From assembly GCF_001990265.1 (NCBI RefSeq), contig NZ_LYVN01000011.1:1-53665 (forward strand): a stretch of DNA of 53,665 nt. Direction: 5' to 3'. The DNA is from Sphingopyxis sp. KK2. Lineage in GTDB: Bacteria; Pseudomonadota; Alphaproteobacteria; Sphingomonadales; Sphingomonadaceae. Shown here piece by piece: positions 33,098-41,843 of this stretch (position 1 is its first letter; each line of letters opens with the position of its first letter). The position numbers and the translations under genes are program-made. Below the pieces are notes generated by a model. That model saw only the letters and a list, made by a program, of their open reading frames with translations. It was not told the DNA's origin and made no database searches.

Positions 33098-33786
33098 CAG
33101 CGGGCCTCCAGCCAGTCGATCACCGTCTGCACCGGCTCGACATCGGCATATTTGAGCTGGAGGTCGGTCAGGTTGGCGAAATGGTAGCTTTCATGCTTGT
33201 CGGCGCAGGTCTCGATCGGAACGATCGTGCGATACCCCCGGCTCAAACTGTCGACCGCGGCGGCGCGGACGCAGCCCGAGGTCGAGCCGCCGGTGATCAC
33301 GACCGTGTCGACCTTGTGCCAGACGAGCAGGCTCTGCAGCGGCGTCTCGAAAAAGGGTGACGGCATGCGCTTGGTATAGATCGCGTCGCTTGCGGCATCG
33401 ATCTCGCAGCGATCGTCGAAGGCGTGGCGGTCGCTGTCATATTTGATGTTCTGCAGGCTGTCGGGCGTATCGGTGCGCGTGCCCCAGACGCCGGCGTCGC
33501 TGGCGTCATCGGCATAGGCGACATGCGTCCAGACCACCGGCATGCCCTTCGCGCGCGCCAGCCGCGAAATCGTATTTACATAGTCGATCTGACGCGGGTC
33601 GGTTTCATAGGCGGTCTTGTACCGGTCGATCCGCGTATAGGCGTTCTGGAAATCAACGTTCACGATCGCCAGCTTTTCGCCGAAGCCGAATTTCGACCGC
33701 GCGGGGTTCGCCATCACCTCTTCGAAGATCTGGCGGGCGGTCTTGCCGTCCGAAACCATGCGCGTCCCGACGATATCGCTCATCAT
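33097..33786 (-). CDS. Isochorismatase-like cysteine hydrolase (carbamoylsarcosine / maleamate amidase type)
   Basis: This 229-residue protein has the full triad of the cysteine hydrolase family: D45 in VDFQNAYT, K139 in YTKRMPSPFF and C172 in GGSTSGCVRAAAVDS. The TSGCVRA signature matches N-carbamoylsarcosine amidase and maleamate amidohydrolase (NicF) more than true isochorismatases. It hydrolyses a linear amide to acid and ammonia. In this operon it would act on the half-amide released by the PuuE-type hydrolases. The start is an ATGATG whose first ATG overlaps the lyase stop. Confidence 0.88.
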   Translation of the reverse strand: MMSDIVGTRMVSDGKTARQIFEEVMANPARSKFGFGEKLAIVNVDFQNAYTRIDRYKTAYETDPRQIDYVNTISRLARAKGMPVVWTHVAYADDASDAGVWGTRTDTPDSLQNIKYDSDRHAFDDRCEIDAASDAIYTKRMPSPFFETPLQSLLVWHKVDTVVITGGSTSGCVRAAAVDSLSRGYRTIVPIETCADKHESYHFANLTDLQLKYADVEPVQTVIDWLEAR

Positions 33787-34742
33787 GCAGCCTCCAGCAG
33801 CGTAGCCGGCGCGAAGCCCAAGGGCAGTTTCGCGTCGGGCAAGAATCCGAACATTTCTTCCTGCGGCAGCGCGGCGGTGACGATCGCGCGCACCTCCAGC
33901 AGCCGGTCGATGTCGATCCCGGTGCGCAGCCCCATCGCCTCGAGCATGAACACCAGATCCTCGGTGACGATATTGCCGCTTGCGCCGGGTGCAAAGGGAC
34001 AGCCGCCGATGCCGCCGAGCGACGCGTCGAGCGTCGTCAGCCCGGCATCGAGCGCCGCGAGCGCATTGGCGAGCCCCAGCCCGCGCGTATTGTGCAGATG
34101 AATGCCCGTCAGCGCAGGATCGCCGACGACGCCGCGCACGAGCTTGATCAGCCGCTTGACGGCCGCCGGATCGGCATAGCCCGTCGTGTCCGACAGCCCG
34201 ACCTCGTCGCAGCCCGCATCCATCAGCGCCGCCGCGAGCCGCGCGATCTGCGCGTCGGGGATCGCCCCCTCGAGCGTGCAGCCGAAGGCGGTGGACAGGC
34301 TGCCCTCGAAATGCGGGCGGCGACCCTCGGGCGCCTCGCGCACCAGCTTGCCGATCGCGACCGCCTCGTCGATCACCTGTTCGTGGGTGCGGCGCAGATT
34401 GGCGAGGCTGTGTGTTTCGGACACCGACAGCGGCAGCGTGATCTTGTCCGCCCCCGCCGCGATCGCCGCCGCCGCGCCGCGCGCATTTGGCACCAGCACC
34501 GCGACGGTCAGGTCCGGGATCGTCTTGGCAAAGGCGACGATGTCGGCGGTGTCGGCCAGCTGCGGCAACAGCCTGGCGGGCACGAAGCTGCCGACCTCGA
34601 TCTCGCGCACCCCGGCGGCGGCTTCGGCCGCGATCCACGCCTTTTTCGCCTCGGTGGACATGATCGTCGCGACGCTCTGCAACCCGTCGCGCGGCCCCAC
34701 CTCGCTCACCAATATGTCGATTGCGCTCGTTCGGTCTGTCAC
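33783..34742 (-). CDS. HMG-CoA lyase-family acyl-CoA lyase
   Basis: This 319-residue TIM-barrel lyase shows SEVGPRDGLQ (metal Asp), the substrate-loop signature GGIGGCPFAPGASGN with the conserved Cys, GIHLHNTRGLG (metal HxH) and GNIVTEDLVFML. These match hydroxymethylglutaryl-CoA lyase, which splits a 3-hydroxy-acyl-CoA into acetyl-CoA and a ketone acid. Relatives cleave citramalyl-type esters. GTG at 34742 was taken as start, because the upstream ATG would overlap the divergent CoA transferase. It leads the operon lyase-amidase-deacetylases and should act on the CoA ester of the hydroxy acid made by the LeuCD-like enzyme. Confidence 0.88.
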   Translation of the reverse strand: MTDRTSAIDILVSEVGPRDGLQSVATIMSTEAKKAWIAAEAAAGVREIEVGSFVPARLLPQLADTADIVAFAKTIPDLTVAVLVPNARGAAAAIAAGADKITLPLSVSETHSLANLRRTHEQVIDEAVAIGKLVREAPEGRRPHFEGSLSTAFGCTLEGAIPDAQIARLAAALMDAGCDEVGLSDTTGYADPAAVKRLIKLVRGVVGDPALTGIHLHNTRGLGLANALAALDAGLTTLDASLGGIGGCPFAPGASGNIVTEDLVFMLEAMGLRTGIDIDRLLEVRAIVTAALPQEEMFGFLPDAKLPLGFAPATLLEAA

Positions 34743-34759
34743 AAATCCGGCCCTTGCTA

Positions 34760-34782
34760 ATTTGTCATAACTATATATCAAA
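34760..34782. promoter_or_regulatory. Bipartite operator candidate between lyase operon and CoA transferase
   Basis: On the reverse strand TTTGATATA, 7 bp, GACAAAT matches the copies at 30326-30348 in both halves and spacing. It lies between the divergent GTG starts at 34742 and 34810. Confidence 0.6.
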
Positions 34783-34809
34783 ATGACCATCTGCCAAGTA
34801 GGGGAATCG

Positions 34810-35955
34810 GTGTTGGATCAAGAAAATTTGCCGTTGGCCGGGATCAGGGTCGTCGAGTTCTCGCACATGGTGATGGGGCCGTCGGTCGGCGTGATCCTGG
34901 CCGATCTGGGCGCCGACGTGATCAAGGTGGAGCCCGAGGGCGGCGACCAGACGCGCAAGCTGCTCGGGTCGGGCGCGGGCTATTTCCCGATGTTCAACCG
35001 CAACAAGCGCAGCATCTGCCTCGACCTGAAATCGGAGCGCGGACTGAGGATCGCGCGCAAGCTCGTGGCGCGCTCGGACATCCTGATCGAGAATTTCCGT
35101 CCCGGCACGCTCGCCAAGCTCGGCCTTGGTTATGCGGCGCTGTCGGCAGACAATCCGCGCCTCATCTATTGTTCGGCCAAGGGCTTCCTCAAGGGACCCT
35201 ATGAACAGCGCACCGCGCTCGACGAGGTGACGCAGATGATGGGCGGGCTCGCCTATATGACCGGCCCGCCGGGACGCCCGCTCCGCGCCGGATCGTCGGT
35301 GGTCGACATCACCGGCGGCATGTTCGGGGTGATCGGCATCCTCGCGGCGCTCGAGCGGCGCCACCGCACCGGCAAGGGCGCCGAGGTCAAATGCGCGCTC
35401 TATGAAACGACCGCCTTCCTTGTCGGCCAGCATATGGCGCAGATGGCGGTGACCGGAAAGGCCGCGCAGCCGATGCCGGTGCGCGTATCGGCCTGGGCGA
35501 TCTACGACGTGTTCGAAACCGCGCGCGAAGGCGAGCAATTGTTCGTCGGGGTCGTCAGCGACGGCCAGTGGAAGGCTTTCTGCGCCGCCTTCGATCTCGC
35601 CGCACTCGGCGGCAATCCCGACTATGCCCTCAACAACCAGCGCGTCGAGGCGCGCGACGCGATCCTGCCGCAGGTCCGCGCGCTTTTTGCATCGATGGCG
35701 CGCGAAGACCTGGTCGCGAAGCTCGAAGCGCTCGGCCTTCCGTTCGCGCCGATCGCGCGGCCCGACGAATTGTTCGACGACCCCCATTTGGTGCAGTCGG
35801 GCGGCCTGGTCGAAGTGTCGATTTCAGCCGATCGCAAGACCTTCCTTCCCGGCCTCCCGCTCGAGATCGACGGCGAACGCATGGCGCTGCGCCGTGACAT
35901 TCCAGCCATCAACGGGGACCTTGCCGCCGTCCTGGCGGAGGTCGGCGAGGCATGA
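34810..35955 (+). CDS. Family III CoA transferase (CaiB/BaiF type)
   Basis: This 381-residue protein reads LAGIRVVEFSHMVMGPSVGV, then ILADLGADVIKVEPEGGDQT, with the catalytic Asp in GSSVVDITGGMFGVIG and later KGFLKGPYEQRTALDE. Family III enzymes move CoA between acids through an aspartyl-CoA. GTG at 34810, just after AGGGGAA, is preferred; an ATG nine codons upstream would overlap the operator. It is divergent from the lyase operon and shares the bipartite motif. Its likely role is to activate the hydroxy acid from the LeuCD-like step for the lyase. The donor is probably succinyl-CoA or a product CoA ester. Confidence 0.92.
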   Translation: MLDQENLPLAGIRVVEFSHMVMGPSVGVILADLGADVIKVEPEGGDQTRKLLGSGAGYFPMFNRNKRSICLDLKSERGLRIARKLVARSDILIENFRPGTLAKLGLGYAALSADNPRLIYCSAKGFLKGPYEQRTALDEVTQMMGGLAYMTGPPGRPLRAGSSVVDITGGMFGVIGILAALERRHRTGKGAEVKCALYETTAFLVGQHMAQMAVTGKAAQPMPVRVSAWAIYDVFETAREGEQLFVGVVSDGQWKAFCAAFDLAALGGNPDYALNNQRVEARDAILPQVRALFASMAREDLVAKLEALGLPFAPIARPDELFDDPHLVQSGGLVEVSISADRKTFLPGLPLEIDGERMALRRDIPAINGDLAAVLAEVGEA

Positions 35956-36206
35956 TCTGAAGCCACCAAGATCGCGATGGCAGGCAGCCGCCTTTGGGAA
36001 CAGTCTTTGCAGCGGCGCTTGGGTTGGCTAGCAACGAGAGCATCCCCAATCCGGCTCGCCATGCGGAGGCGAGACGACTGATCGGAAGTGGAAGCCATGC
36101 GGCGCTTGTCCTGTCTGTTTGCCGCGCGGCGTGCCCGCCCCCCTGCCATGCCGTCGCGCTTCCGATCCTACCCCGTGGGGACGGCTCTCCTGCCGCGCCG
36201 GGTCCG

Positions 36207-37445
36207 ATGAGTGCTGCGACGATGCTCGGGCGGCGGACGTTGATCGCCGGATCGGCAGCGCTCGTCGCAGGCGCAGCGGTGTCTGCCCGCGCGCAGAGCG
36301 GAACCGCATGCCCGAACGATCGGGCCGGCTGGATCCCGTCCGACGAGCTGATACGCGAAATACCCCGGCTCATGCGGATCGCCGGGGTGCCCGGCATCGC
36401 GATGGCGGTCGTCGATGGCAGACGCCTCGCCTGGAGCCGCAGCTTCGGCGTGAAGAATATCCTGACCGGCGATCCGGTGGACGACGAGACCCTGTTCGAA
36501 GCCGCATCGATGACCAAGCCCGTCTTCGCCTATGTCGCGATGCGACTGGCTGACGAAAAGCGCCTCGACCTCGATACGCCGCTCGTCGCCTATTGCCGGC
36601 CGGCGCATTTGGGCGACGACCCGAATCTCGAGCGCATCACGGCGCGGCATGTGCTCGAACATTCGACCGGCCTGCCCAATTGGGCGTCCGAACCGCTCGT
36701 CACGCGCAGCGCGCCCGGGTCGCGCTACAGCTATTCGGGCGAAGCCTTCATCTGGCTGCAACTGGTGATCGAGACGATCATGGGCATGGGCCTTGGCAGC
36801 GTCATGAAGGCGAAGCTGTTCGACCCCGCCGGCATGCGCCACAGCAGCTTCGGTTGGGACGAGGCGATCGCCGAAGCGGGGGTGTTCGGCCATTCCGAAC
36901 CGCCCGAGGGCGAGCAGGCGCTCCCGGCCCAGCCGACGCGCGAACTCGGCGACCGGCTGCTGCGGGTCGCGTCGAAATGGCGCAAGCCGATCGCGTCCTG
37001 GACCTATGAGGATTCGATCGCGGCGATGCGCGAGACCGACCCGAAAACGCCGCCGTCGACGCACGACCTGCTGGTCAATTCGGCGGGCGGGCTGCTGATG
37101 ACCGCGTCGGACTATGCCCGGTTCATGCTGCTGATGATGGACCGGCCGGCGCGAGCGGACTGGGAGATCGGCGAGGCGAGCCGGCAGGCGATGCTCACCC
37201 CGCAGATCGAAGTGCGCGGCCGCGACATCGCGCGCGGGCTGGGCTGGGAGCTCGAACAATCGCCGGGAGGTCCGCTGTTCCAGCACAGCGGCAGCAATTA
37301 CGGGATCTTCAAGACGCTGGGCGTCGGCGATGCCCGCAATGGCCGGGCGATCATCGTCTTCACCAACGCCGCGAACGGCAATGCCCTCGCCGCCCGGATC
37401 GTCCGGGAGGCAACGGGGATCGATCGGCTGAAATCGCTGATCTGA
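36207..37445 (+). CDS. Serine hydrolase, beta-lactamase/S12 family, exported
   Basis: This 412-residue protein has a twin-arginine-like signal (MLGRRTLIAGSAALVAGAAV, cleavage near SARAQ) and the penicillin-binding fold. S101-x-x-K104 lies in AASMTKP, the Tyr motif in YSYSGEAF, and a late HSGSN takes the place of KTG. These are marks of esterase or peptidase S12 relatives (class C type) rather than drug-hydrolysing lactamases. ATG at 36207 was chosen because it gives the signal peptide. The 251-bp gap before it holds only a loose inverted repeat (GATCGGAAG at 36080, CTTCCGATC at 36159). A link to locus B is by position only. Confidence 0.85.
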   Translation: MSAATMLGRRTLIAGSAALVAGAAVSARAQSGTACPNDRAGWIPSDELIREIPRLMRIAGVPGIAMAVVDGRRLAWSRSFGVKNILTGDPVDDETLFEAASMTKPVFAYVAMRLADEKRLDLDTPLVAYCRPAHLGDDPNLERITARHVLEHSTGLPNWASEPLVTRSAPGSRYSYSGEAFIWLQLVIETIMGMGLGSVMKAKLFDPAGMRHSSFGWDEAIAEAGVFGHSEPPEGEQALPAQPTRELGDRLLRVASKWRKPIASWTYEDSIAAMRETDPKTPPSTHDLLVNSAGGLLMTASDYARFMLLMMDRPARADWEIGEASRQAMLTPQIEVRGRDIARGLGWELEQSPGGPLFQHSGSNYGIFKTLGVGDARNGRAIIVFTNAANGNALAARIVREATGIDRLKSLI

Positions 37446-37491
37446 TCGAAGCGCCTCCTGATCAGCGGTCGGTCACCCCGGCGGAAATCTT

Positions 37492-37546
37492 GGGCGAGCC
37501 GTTCGGCGAAGCCGGGACAGATGCCGGTTCGCCTTACGGCTCGCCC
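37492..37546. repeat. Long imperfect hairpin between convergent genes
   Basis: GGGCGAGCCGT (37492-37502) pairs with ACGGCTCGCCC (37536-37546). Inside, GGCGAA pairs with TTCGCC and CCGG with CCGG, around the loop GACAGATG. It fills the gap between the serine hydrolase and the TonB receptor and probably ends transcription from both sides. Confidence 0.65.
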
Positions 37547-37550
37547 TCGA

Positions 37551-40028
37551 TCAGAATTTGAAGCCCACTTCGATATAGACTTCGCGGTGGTTGTCGACGA
37601 ACGCCGACATGTCGGCGAGCACGCCCGGCCCGGCGGTCCCGGTGCCCGTCCCGCCGGCGAACGGGATATCGTTCGCCGCCGTGACGACCAGCTCGTTGGT
37701 CAGGTTGCGGCCGATCAGGCCGATCGTCCAGCGATCGTCGGGACCGTTGACGCGGATCGCGGCATCGAGCTTCGCATAGGCTTTCTGGACGGCGTCGGGG
37801 CGCAGCGTGTCGGTGAAATTATATTTGCCGGTGTAGCTGACGTCGCTCGACAATTGCAGCGTCCAGCCCGTGTCGGTGAGCGGCATGTCATAGCTCGCCC
37901 CGATGCGCCCCGCGAAGCGCGGCGCCTTTGGCGGCGTGCGGCCGTCATAATCCTGGCTGGTGAAGGGCGGAGAATTCGGGGTCAACGGATTGGCCCCCAA
38001 CAGGTTGCAGCCGGCCGCGATCGTCTGGCCGCCATAGCATTGGCCGACATAGTCCTTGTAGCTGGCATCGTTGAACGCCGCCGCGCCGCGCAGCGAGAAA
38101 TTGCCGAGGCGCCAGTTGAAGTCGCCCTCAATGCCCTTGACGCGCAGCGTCCCCGCATTGGCGACGACCTGGCCGATCGTTACCGGATCGAAATTCTGCA
38201 CCTGCAGGTCGAGATAGTCGTAATAATAAGCGGTGGCGTTCAGCGAGAGCGCACCGTCGAGCAGGATCGCGCGCGCGCCGACCTCGCCGCCCCGGGCCCG
38301 TTCGGCGCCATATTGGCCCGCCGCCACCGTCGCGGCGGGAGTCAGCGTCTGCGAGATATTGAACCCGCCCGATTTGAAGCCTTCCTTGTACGCGGCATAG
38401 AAGGTCAGGTCGCGCGAGGGTTTGTAGCGTAGCGTCACCTGCGGCGACACGTCGCTCTCGCGATAGCGATCGTCGAGGCGCAGCCCGGACGGGAAGGCGG
38501 CGGCAAAGGCAAGATGCGCCGGCAGCGACGTCTGATAGCTGTCGCGCGATTCATAGCTCCAGCGCGCGCCGCCCGCGAGTTCGATCGAGTCCGACAGGTT
38601 CGCGGTGACTTCGCCGAACGCCGACATCGAGCTTCCCGAAAAGCCGTTGTCGCGCTTGAAGGTCGTATAGGTGTTGGTCACCGGGCTGATCGGCACCGGG
38701 AAGATATAGGCGTCGGTGTTGAAGATGAACTTGTTGCTCGACACGAACAGCCCGAACAGCGCATTGACCGGCCCGTCCCATTTCGACTGGAAGCGCAATT
38801 CTTCCGACGTCTGGCGATAATCGGCGAGCTGCGAGAAGGTCGCCGGATAGGCCTCGCCCGACACATTGTTGAGGTCGGTCTGCCGGAAACGATAATAGGA
38901 GGTGATCGAGGTGACGTCGAACACGTCGCTTTCGAGCGTTGCGGTGAGGATGCCGAAGCCCGACTTCAGCCGCGAATACATATGCCCGTCGCCGGCATAG
39001 CGATAATTGGCCTGCGCCACGGCGACCGGGATCGTCGCGCTGTCCGAACGGCCGTCGATCCGGCAATCGGCGTTGGGGCTGGGCGGGATGCCCGCGGGGC
39101 CGCCGAAGGGGTTGGGCGAAAAGGGCGTGGTGCGGCCGCCGCCACAGATACGCTCGACGATGTCGGTCGGGCCGCCGTCCTTCTGGTCGGTGTAGCCGGT
39201 CTTGACCTGAAAGCTCAGATTGTCGGTCGCGTCCCATTCGATCGTCGCGCGGCCGCTGTAGGTTCGGCCGAAGCCGCGATATTTGGCATTGCGGTGGCGC
39301 TGCATGCCGAGCGGGTCGAGATAGGTTTCGGCCGCGGTGTTGGTGAAGGCACCTTCGCTGTCGGAGACGCGGAACGCGAGGCGCGCGCGCAGCCCGTCGG
39401 CGAGCGGACCCGAGATATAGCCTTCGCCATATTTTTCCTGCGCCTCGAAACCATAGCCCGCCTTGAAGCCCGCCTCGAACACGTCGCGCGGGTTGTTGGT
39501 CGACACCGCGATCAGGCCGCCGGTCGCATTCTTGCCGAAGAACAGCGCCTGCGGCCCCTTGAGCACTTCGACGCGCTGGACGTCATATTGGCTGAGACTG
39601 ATTTCGCGGCCGCGGCTCATCGGCATGCCGTCAACGACGAAGGACACCGACTGGTCGAACCCGGCGCTGAGCGCGGTCGATCCGACCCCGCGCAGGAAGA
39701 TGCTGGCCGACGAGCCCGACGCCGCCTTGCCCGCGACCATCGTCGGGACGAGCGAGGCCATGTCGCTGAATTCGGTGACCGCATAATTGTCGAGCGCAGC
39801 GCCGCCGAGCGCGGTGATGGCGACCGGCGCGTCGATCAGGCGTTCGTCGCGGCGGCGCGCGGTGACGATGATTTCGCCATCGGCGGGCACATCGGCGGTC
39901 TCGGCAGCGGCGGGCGCAGGATCGGCTGCGGCTGTCTGGGCATGGGTCGGAAGGGCTGCCCCTGCGGCAACGATGATCGAAGCCAGGCAGGCGTGGCGGA
40001 TAACGCGAAGCGAAGCACTGCGGTCCAT
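37551..40028 (-). CDS. TonB-dependent outer-membrane receptor (locus C)
   Basis: This 825-residue receptor starts MDRSASLRVIRH with a signal peptide ending ALPTHAQ. It has the plug segments EIIVTARRRDERLIDAPVAI, FLRGVGSTALSAGFDQSV and VLKGPQALFFGKNATGGLIA, and a barrel that ends HREVYIEVGFKF. Frames upstream of this ATG are rejected for lack of a signal. Two palindromic sites, related to others in locus C, lie 54-81 bp upstream, so it is probably under the TetR regulator encoded at 41188. It should import the hydrophobic substrate that the P450 and Rieske enzymes then oxidise. Confidence 0.95.
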   Translation of the reverse strand: MDRSASLRVIRHACLASIIVAAGAALPTHAQTAAADPAPAAAETADVPADGEIIVTARRRDERLIDAPVAITALGGAALDNYAVTEFSDMASLVPTMVAGKAASGSSASIFLRGVGSTALSAGFDQSVSFVVDGMPMSRGREISLSQYDVQRVEVLKGPQALFFGKNATGGLIAVSTNNPRDVFEAGFKAGYGFEAQEKYGEGYISGPLADGLRARLAFRVSDSEGAFTNTAAETYLDPLGMQRHRNAKYRGFGRTYSGRATIEWDATDNLSFQVKTGYTDQKDGGPTDIVERICGGGRTTPFSPNPFGGPAGIPPSPNADCRIDGRSDSATIPVAVAQANYRYAGDGHMYSRLKSGFGILTATLESDVFDVTSITSYYRFRQTDLNNVSGEAYPATFSQLADYRQTSEELRFQSKWDGPVNALFGLFVSSNKFIFNTDAYIFPVPISPVTNTYTTFKRDNGFSGSSMSAFGEVTANLSDSIELAGGARWSYESRDSYQTSLPAHLAFAAAFPSGLRLDDRYRESDVSPQVTLRYKPSRDLTFYAAYKEGFKSGGFNISQTLTPAATVAAGQYGAERARGGEVGARAILLDGALSLNATAYYYDYLDLQVQNFDPVTIGQVVANAGTLRVKGIEGDFNWRLGNFSLRGAAAFNDASYKDYVGQCYGGQTIAAGCNLLGANPLTPNSPPFTSQDYDGRTPPKAPRFAGRIGASYDMPLTDTGWTLQLSSDVSYTGKYNFTDTLRPDAVQKAYAKLDAAIRVNGPDDRWTIGLIGRNLTNELVVTAANDIPFAGGTGTGTAGPGVLADMSAFVDNHREVYIEVGFKF

Positions 40029-40081
40029 GAAGGGTCCTCTCCAAAAAAGCAGGCCGTCAGCCGCGGCCCTTGCCCAATAAC

Positions 40082-40109
40082 CTATTACTATTAGATTTAA
40101 TGTCAATCG
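40082..40109. promoter_or_regulatory. Two candidate TetR operators before the TonB receptor gene
   Basis: CTATTACTATTAG (40082-40094) and TTAATGTCAATCG (40097-40109) match CTAATGACATTAG at 9 and 10 of 13 positions when read in the better orientation. They lie side by side in the receptor promoter. Confidence 0.45.
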
Positions 40110-40171
40110 GTAAATTTAACGCCGTGAGGTTTTCGCGGGCGCGGATTATCATATTGTATAGGTTGGATTTT

Positions 40172-41041
40172 TTATGGCTTCCCGGCCGTTCCGACGCGAA
40201 GCGTGCGCCGCGCAAAGGCGATCACGCCGTCGTTGAAGGCATCGTTCCGGTCGCCCGCCACCATATGCCCCGCGCCCGCCACATCGAGCAATTCGAGGCG
40301 CGGCAACATGCGGCGGAACGCCGCGACACCCGCGTCGCCGACGACATCGCTCGACAGCCCGCGAACGAGCAGCACGGGCAGGTCGGGAAGCGCCGCGAGC
40401 GCGGCCGCCGCGCGCTGGACCACGCCATGGTGGTGCGACGCCGGGTCGGCGATGATCCGCGGGTCCCAGTGCCAGCGCAGCCGTCCGTCCTCGCCCTCAC
40501 GCAAATTCTTCATCAGCCCGCCGCCGTCGGGCGGCGCGCTGCGTTGCGGATTATAGGCCGCGACCGCCGCGACCGCCTCGTCGATCGTCGCGAACCCGTC
40601 GGGGCTCCCCCGCATGAACGAGACGATGCGTTCGATCCCGCGCGGGTCGGGCTCGGGAACGATGTCGACGAGGACGACGCCGGCGGGGCGCAGCCCGCGA
40701 TCGACCGCGACGATCGAGGTCGCGCCGCCGAGCGAGGCGCCAACGAGAATGAAGGGCGTGCGCAACTGCGCGACGACCGTTGCCAGGTCGTCGGCGCGGT
40801 CGGCGAGCTGATAGGCGCCCTCGGGCGACCAGTCGCTTTCGCCATGCCCGCGCGCGTCATAGTTGATGACCTGAAAGCCGTCGGCGAGCAGCCGGTCGAC
40901 CGCGCGGCTCCAGCTATGGCGCGTCTGGCCGCCGCCGTGGAGCAGGATGACCGCGGGGGCGTCGGGGCTTCCCCCGCGATCGGCGACCAGCCGGACGCCG
41001 TCGCGCGCCGTGAAGACGGTTCGTTGCAAGATGTCCGCCAC
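40172..41041 (-). CDS. Alpha/beta-fold hydrolase
   Basis: This 289-residue hydrolase has the oxyanion motif LLHGGGQTRHSW, YDARGHGESD after strand 4, the nucleophile elbow VGASLGGA (S103) and the late His in GAGHMVAGDRND. It may be an esterase, lactonase or C-C bond hydrolase of the pathway. GTG at 41041 is the best start, with AGGAGAGGA just before it; the open frame continues upstream but would cross the divergent promoter. It is divergent from the TetR gene, with an operator-like site between. Confidence 0.88.
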   Translation of the reverse strand: MADILQRTVFTARDGVRLVADRGGSPDAPAVILLHGGGQTRHSWSRAVDRLLADGFQVINYDARGHGESDWSPEGAYQLADRADDLATVVAQLRTPFILVGASLGGATSIVAVDRGLRPAGVVLVDIVPEPDPRGIERIVSFMRGSPDGFATIDEAVAAVAAYNPQRSAPPDGGGLMKNLREGEDGRLRWHWDPRIIADPASHHHGVVQRAAAALAALPDLPVLLVRGLSSDVVGDAGVAAFRRMLPRLELLDVAGAGHMVAGDRNDAFNDGVIAFARRTLRVGTAGKP

Positions 41042-41085
41042 TCGCTGTCCTCTCCTGCTTGCCCAAAGCCTGAGCCATGGCTTAT

Positions 41086-41098
41086 CTAACGTCAATAG
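41086..41098. promoter_or_regulatory. Candidate TetR operator between hydrolase and tetR
   Basis: CTAACGTCAATAG (reverse CTATTGACGTTAG) matches the palindrome CTAATGACATTAG at 11 of 13 positions. It lies 45 bp from the hydrolase start and 90 bp from the TetR start. Confidence 0.6.
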
Positions 41099-41187
41099 AT
41101 TTATCGAGGGACGGTTAAACCGATTCCTTTTAGGCTGGCGCACTTTGGCCGCGACTGCCATGACCGACGCAAACAGGGGAAGATTTC

Positions 41188-41832
41188 TTGGCACGACCTT
41201 CGAAACCATTGATCTCGCGCGGCAATGCCGCCGAAGCCGCGCTCGAAGTGATCGACGAACATGGGCTCGAAGAGCTGAGCCTCGGTCTCGTGGCCAAAAA
41301 ACTCGGCGTGCGCCCGCCATCGCTCTATCATCATTTCAAGGACAAGTCGGAGCTGTTGCAGGAGGTCGCGCGCATCATGCTGGTGCGCATCACGCTGATG
41401 GACAGCGGCGATGAATCCTATGAGGAGCGCATCGTTGCGATCTGCGTTTCGACGCGTCGCGCCTTGCTCCGCCACCCCAATGCCGCACCGCTGATCCTGC
41501 GCTATTTCCCCAAGCATATGCTGCTCGCCGCCTATGACCGGGCGGCGCGCGACGAGCCATTCCCGACCGAGATCCAGCTCGTCGTGATCGAGGCGATCGA
41601 GCGGCTGACCTATGGCACCGCGCTGTTCGAGGCCGCAGCGCGCGCACGCGGCGTCGACCCGATGCCCTTTGTCGATCCCGACAAATATCCCAACCTGGCA
41701 AAGGCGATCGCCGACAGCCCCTTCGACGACGAGGAGTTGTTCGTCGAATCGCTGCGCATCTTCCTGACCGGCGTGCGCGCGCGGCTGGCGCAGGGCACGA
41801 TGGGCCGGTCGCTCAACCCTGCGGCGGCCTGA
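41188..41832 (+). CDS. TetR-family transcriptional regulator
   Basis: This 214-residue regulator has an N-terminal TetR helix-turn-helix (about 10-55: AAEAALEVIDEHGLEELSLG, LVAKKLGVRPPSLYHHFKDK) and a helical C-terminal ligand domain. The start is TTG at 41188, with GGGGAAG about 6 bp before it; the frame has no suitable ATG. It is divergent from the alpha/beta hydrolase. A nearly palindromic 13-mer occurs at its own promoter and at the three other promoter regions of locus C. The most economical reading is that this protein represses the receptor, the oxygenase/P450 operon, the GMC/acyl-CoA dehydrogenase genes and the aldehyde dehydrogenase operon. Confidence 0.92.
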   Translation: MARPSKPLISRGNAAEAALEVIDEHGLEELSLGLVAKKLGVRPPSLYHHFKDKSELLQEVARIMLVRITLMDSGDESYEERIVAICVSTRRALLRHPNAAPLILRYFPKHMLLAAYDRAARDEPFPTEIQLVVIEAIERLTYGTALFEAAARARGVDPMPFVDPDKYPNLAKAIADSPFDDEELFVESLRIFLTGVRARLAQGTMGRSLNPAAA

Positions 41833-41843
41833 CGACCGTCAGG
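41828..41843. terminator. Short hairpin at the tetR / thiolase-like convergent junction
   Basis: CCTGACG and CGTCAGG are perfect 7-bp arms around two bases, and include the TetR stop. With only a two-base loop and a weak T-run it is an uncertain terminator, but it is the only structure in this 6-bp gap. Confidence 0.3.

Noticed and set aside
36207-37445. Antibiotic beta-lactamase
   Set aside because: The late motif is HSGSN rather than KTG, and the sequence is closer to S12 esterase/peptidase relatives.
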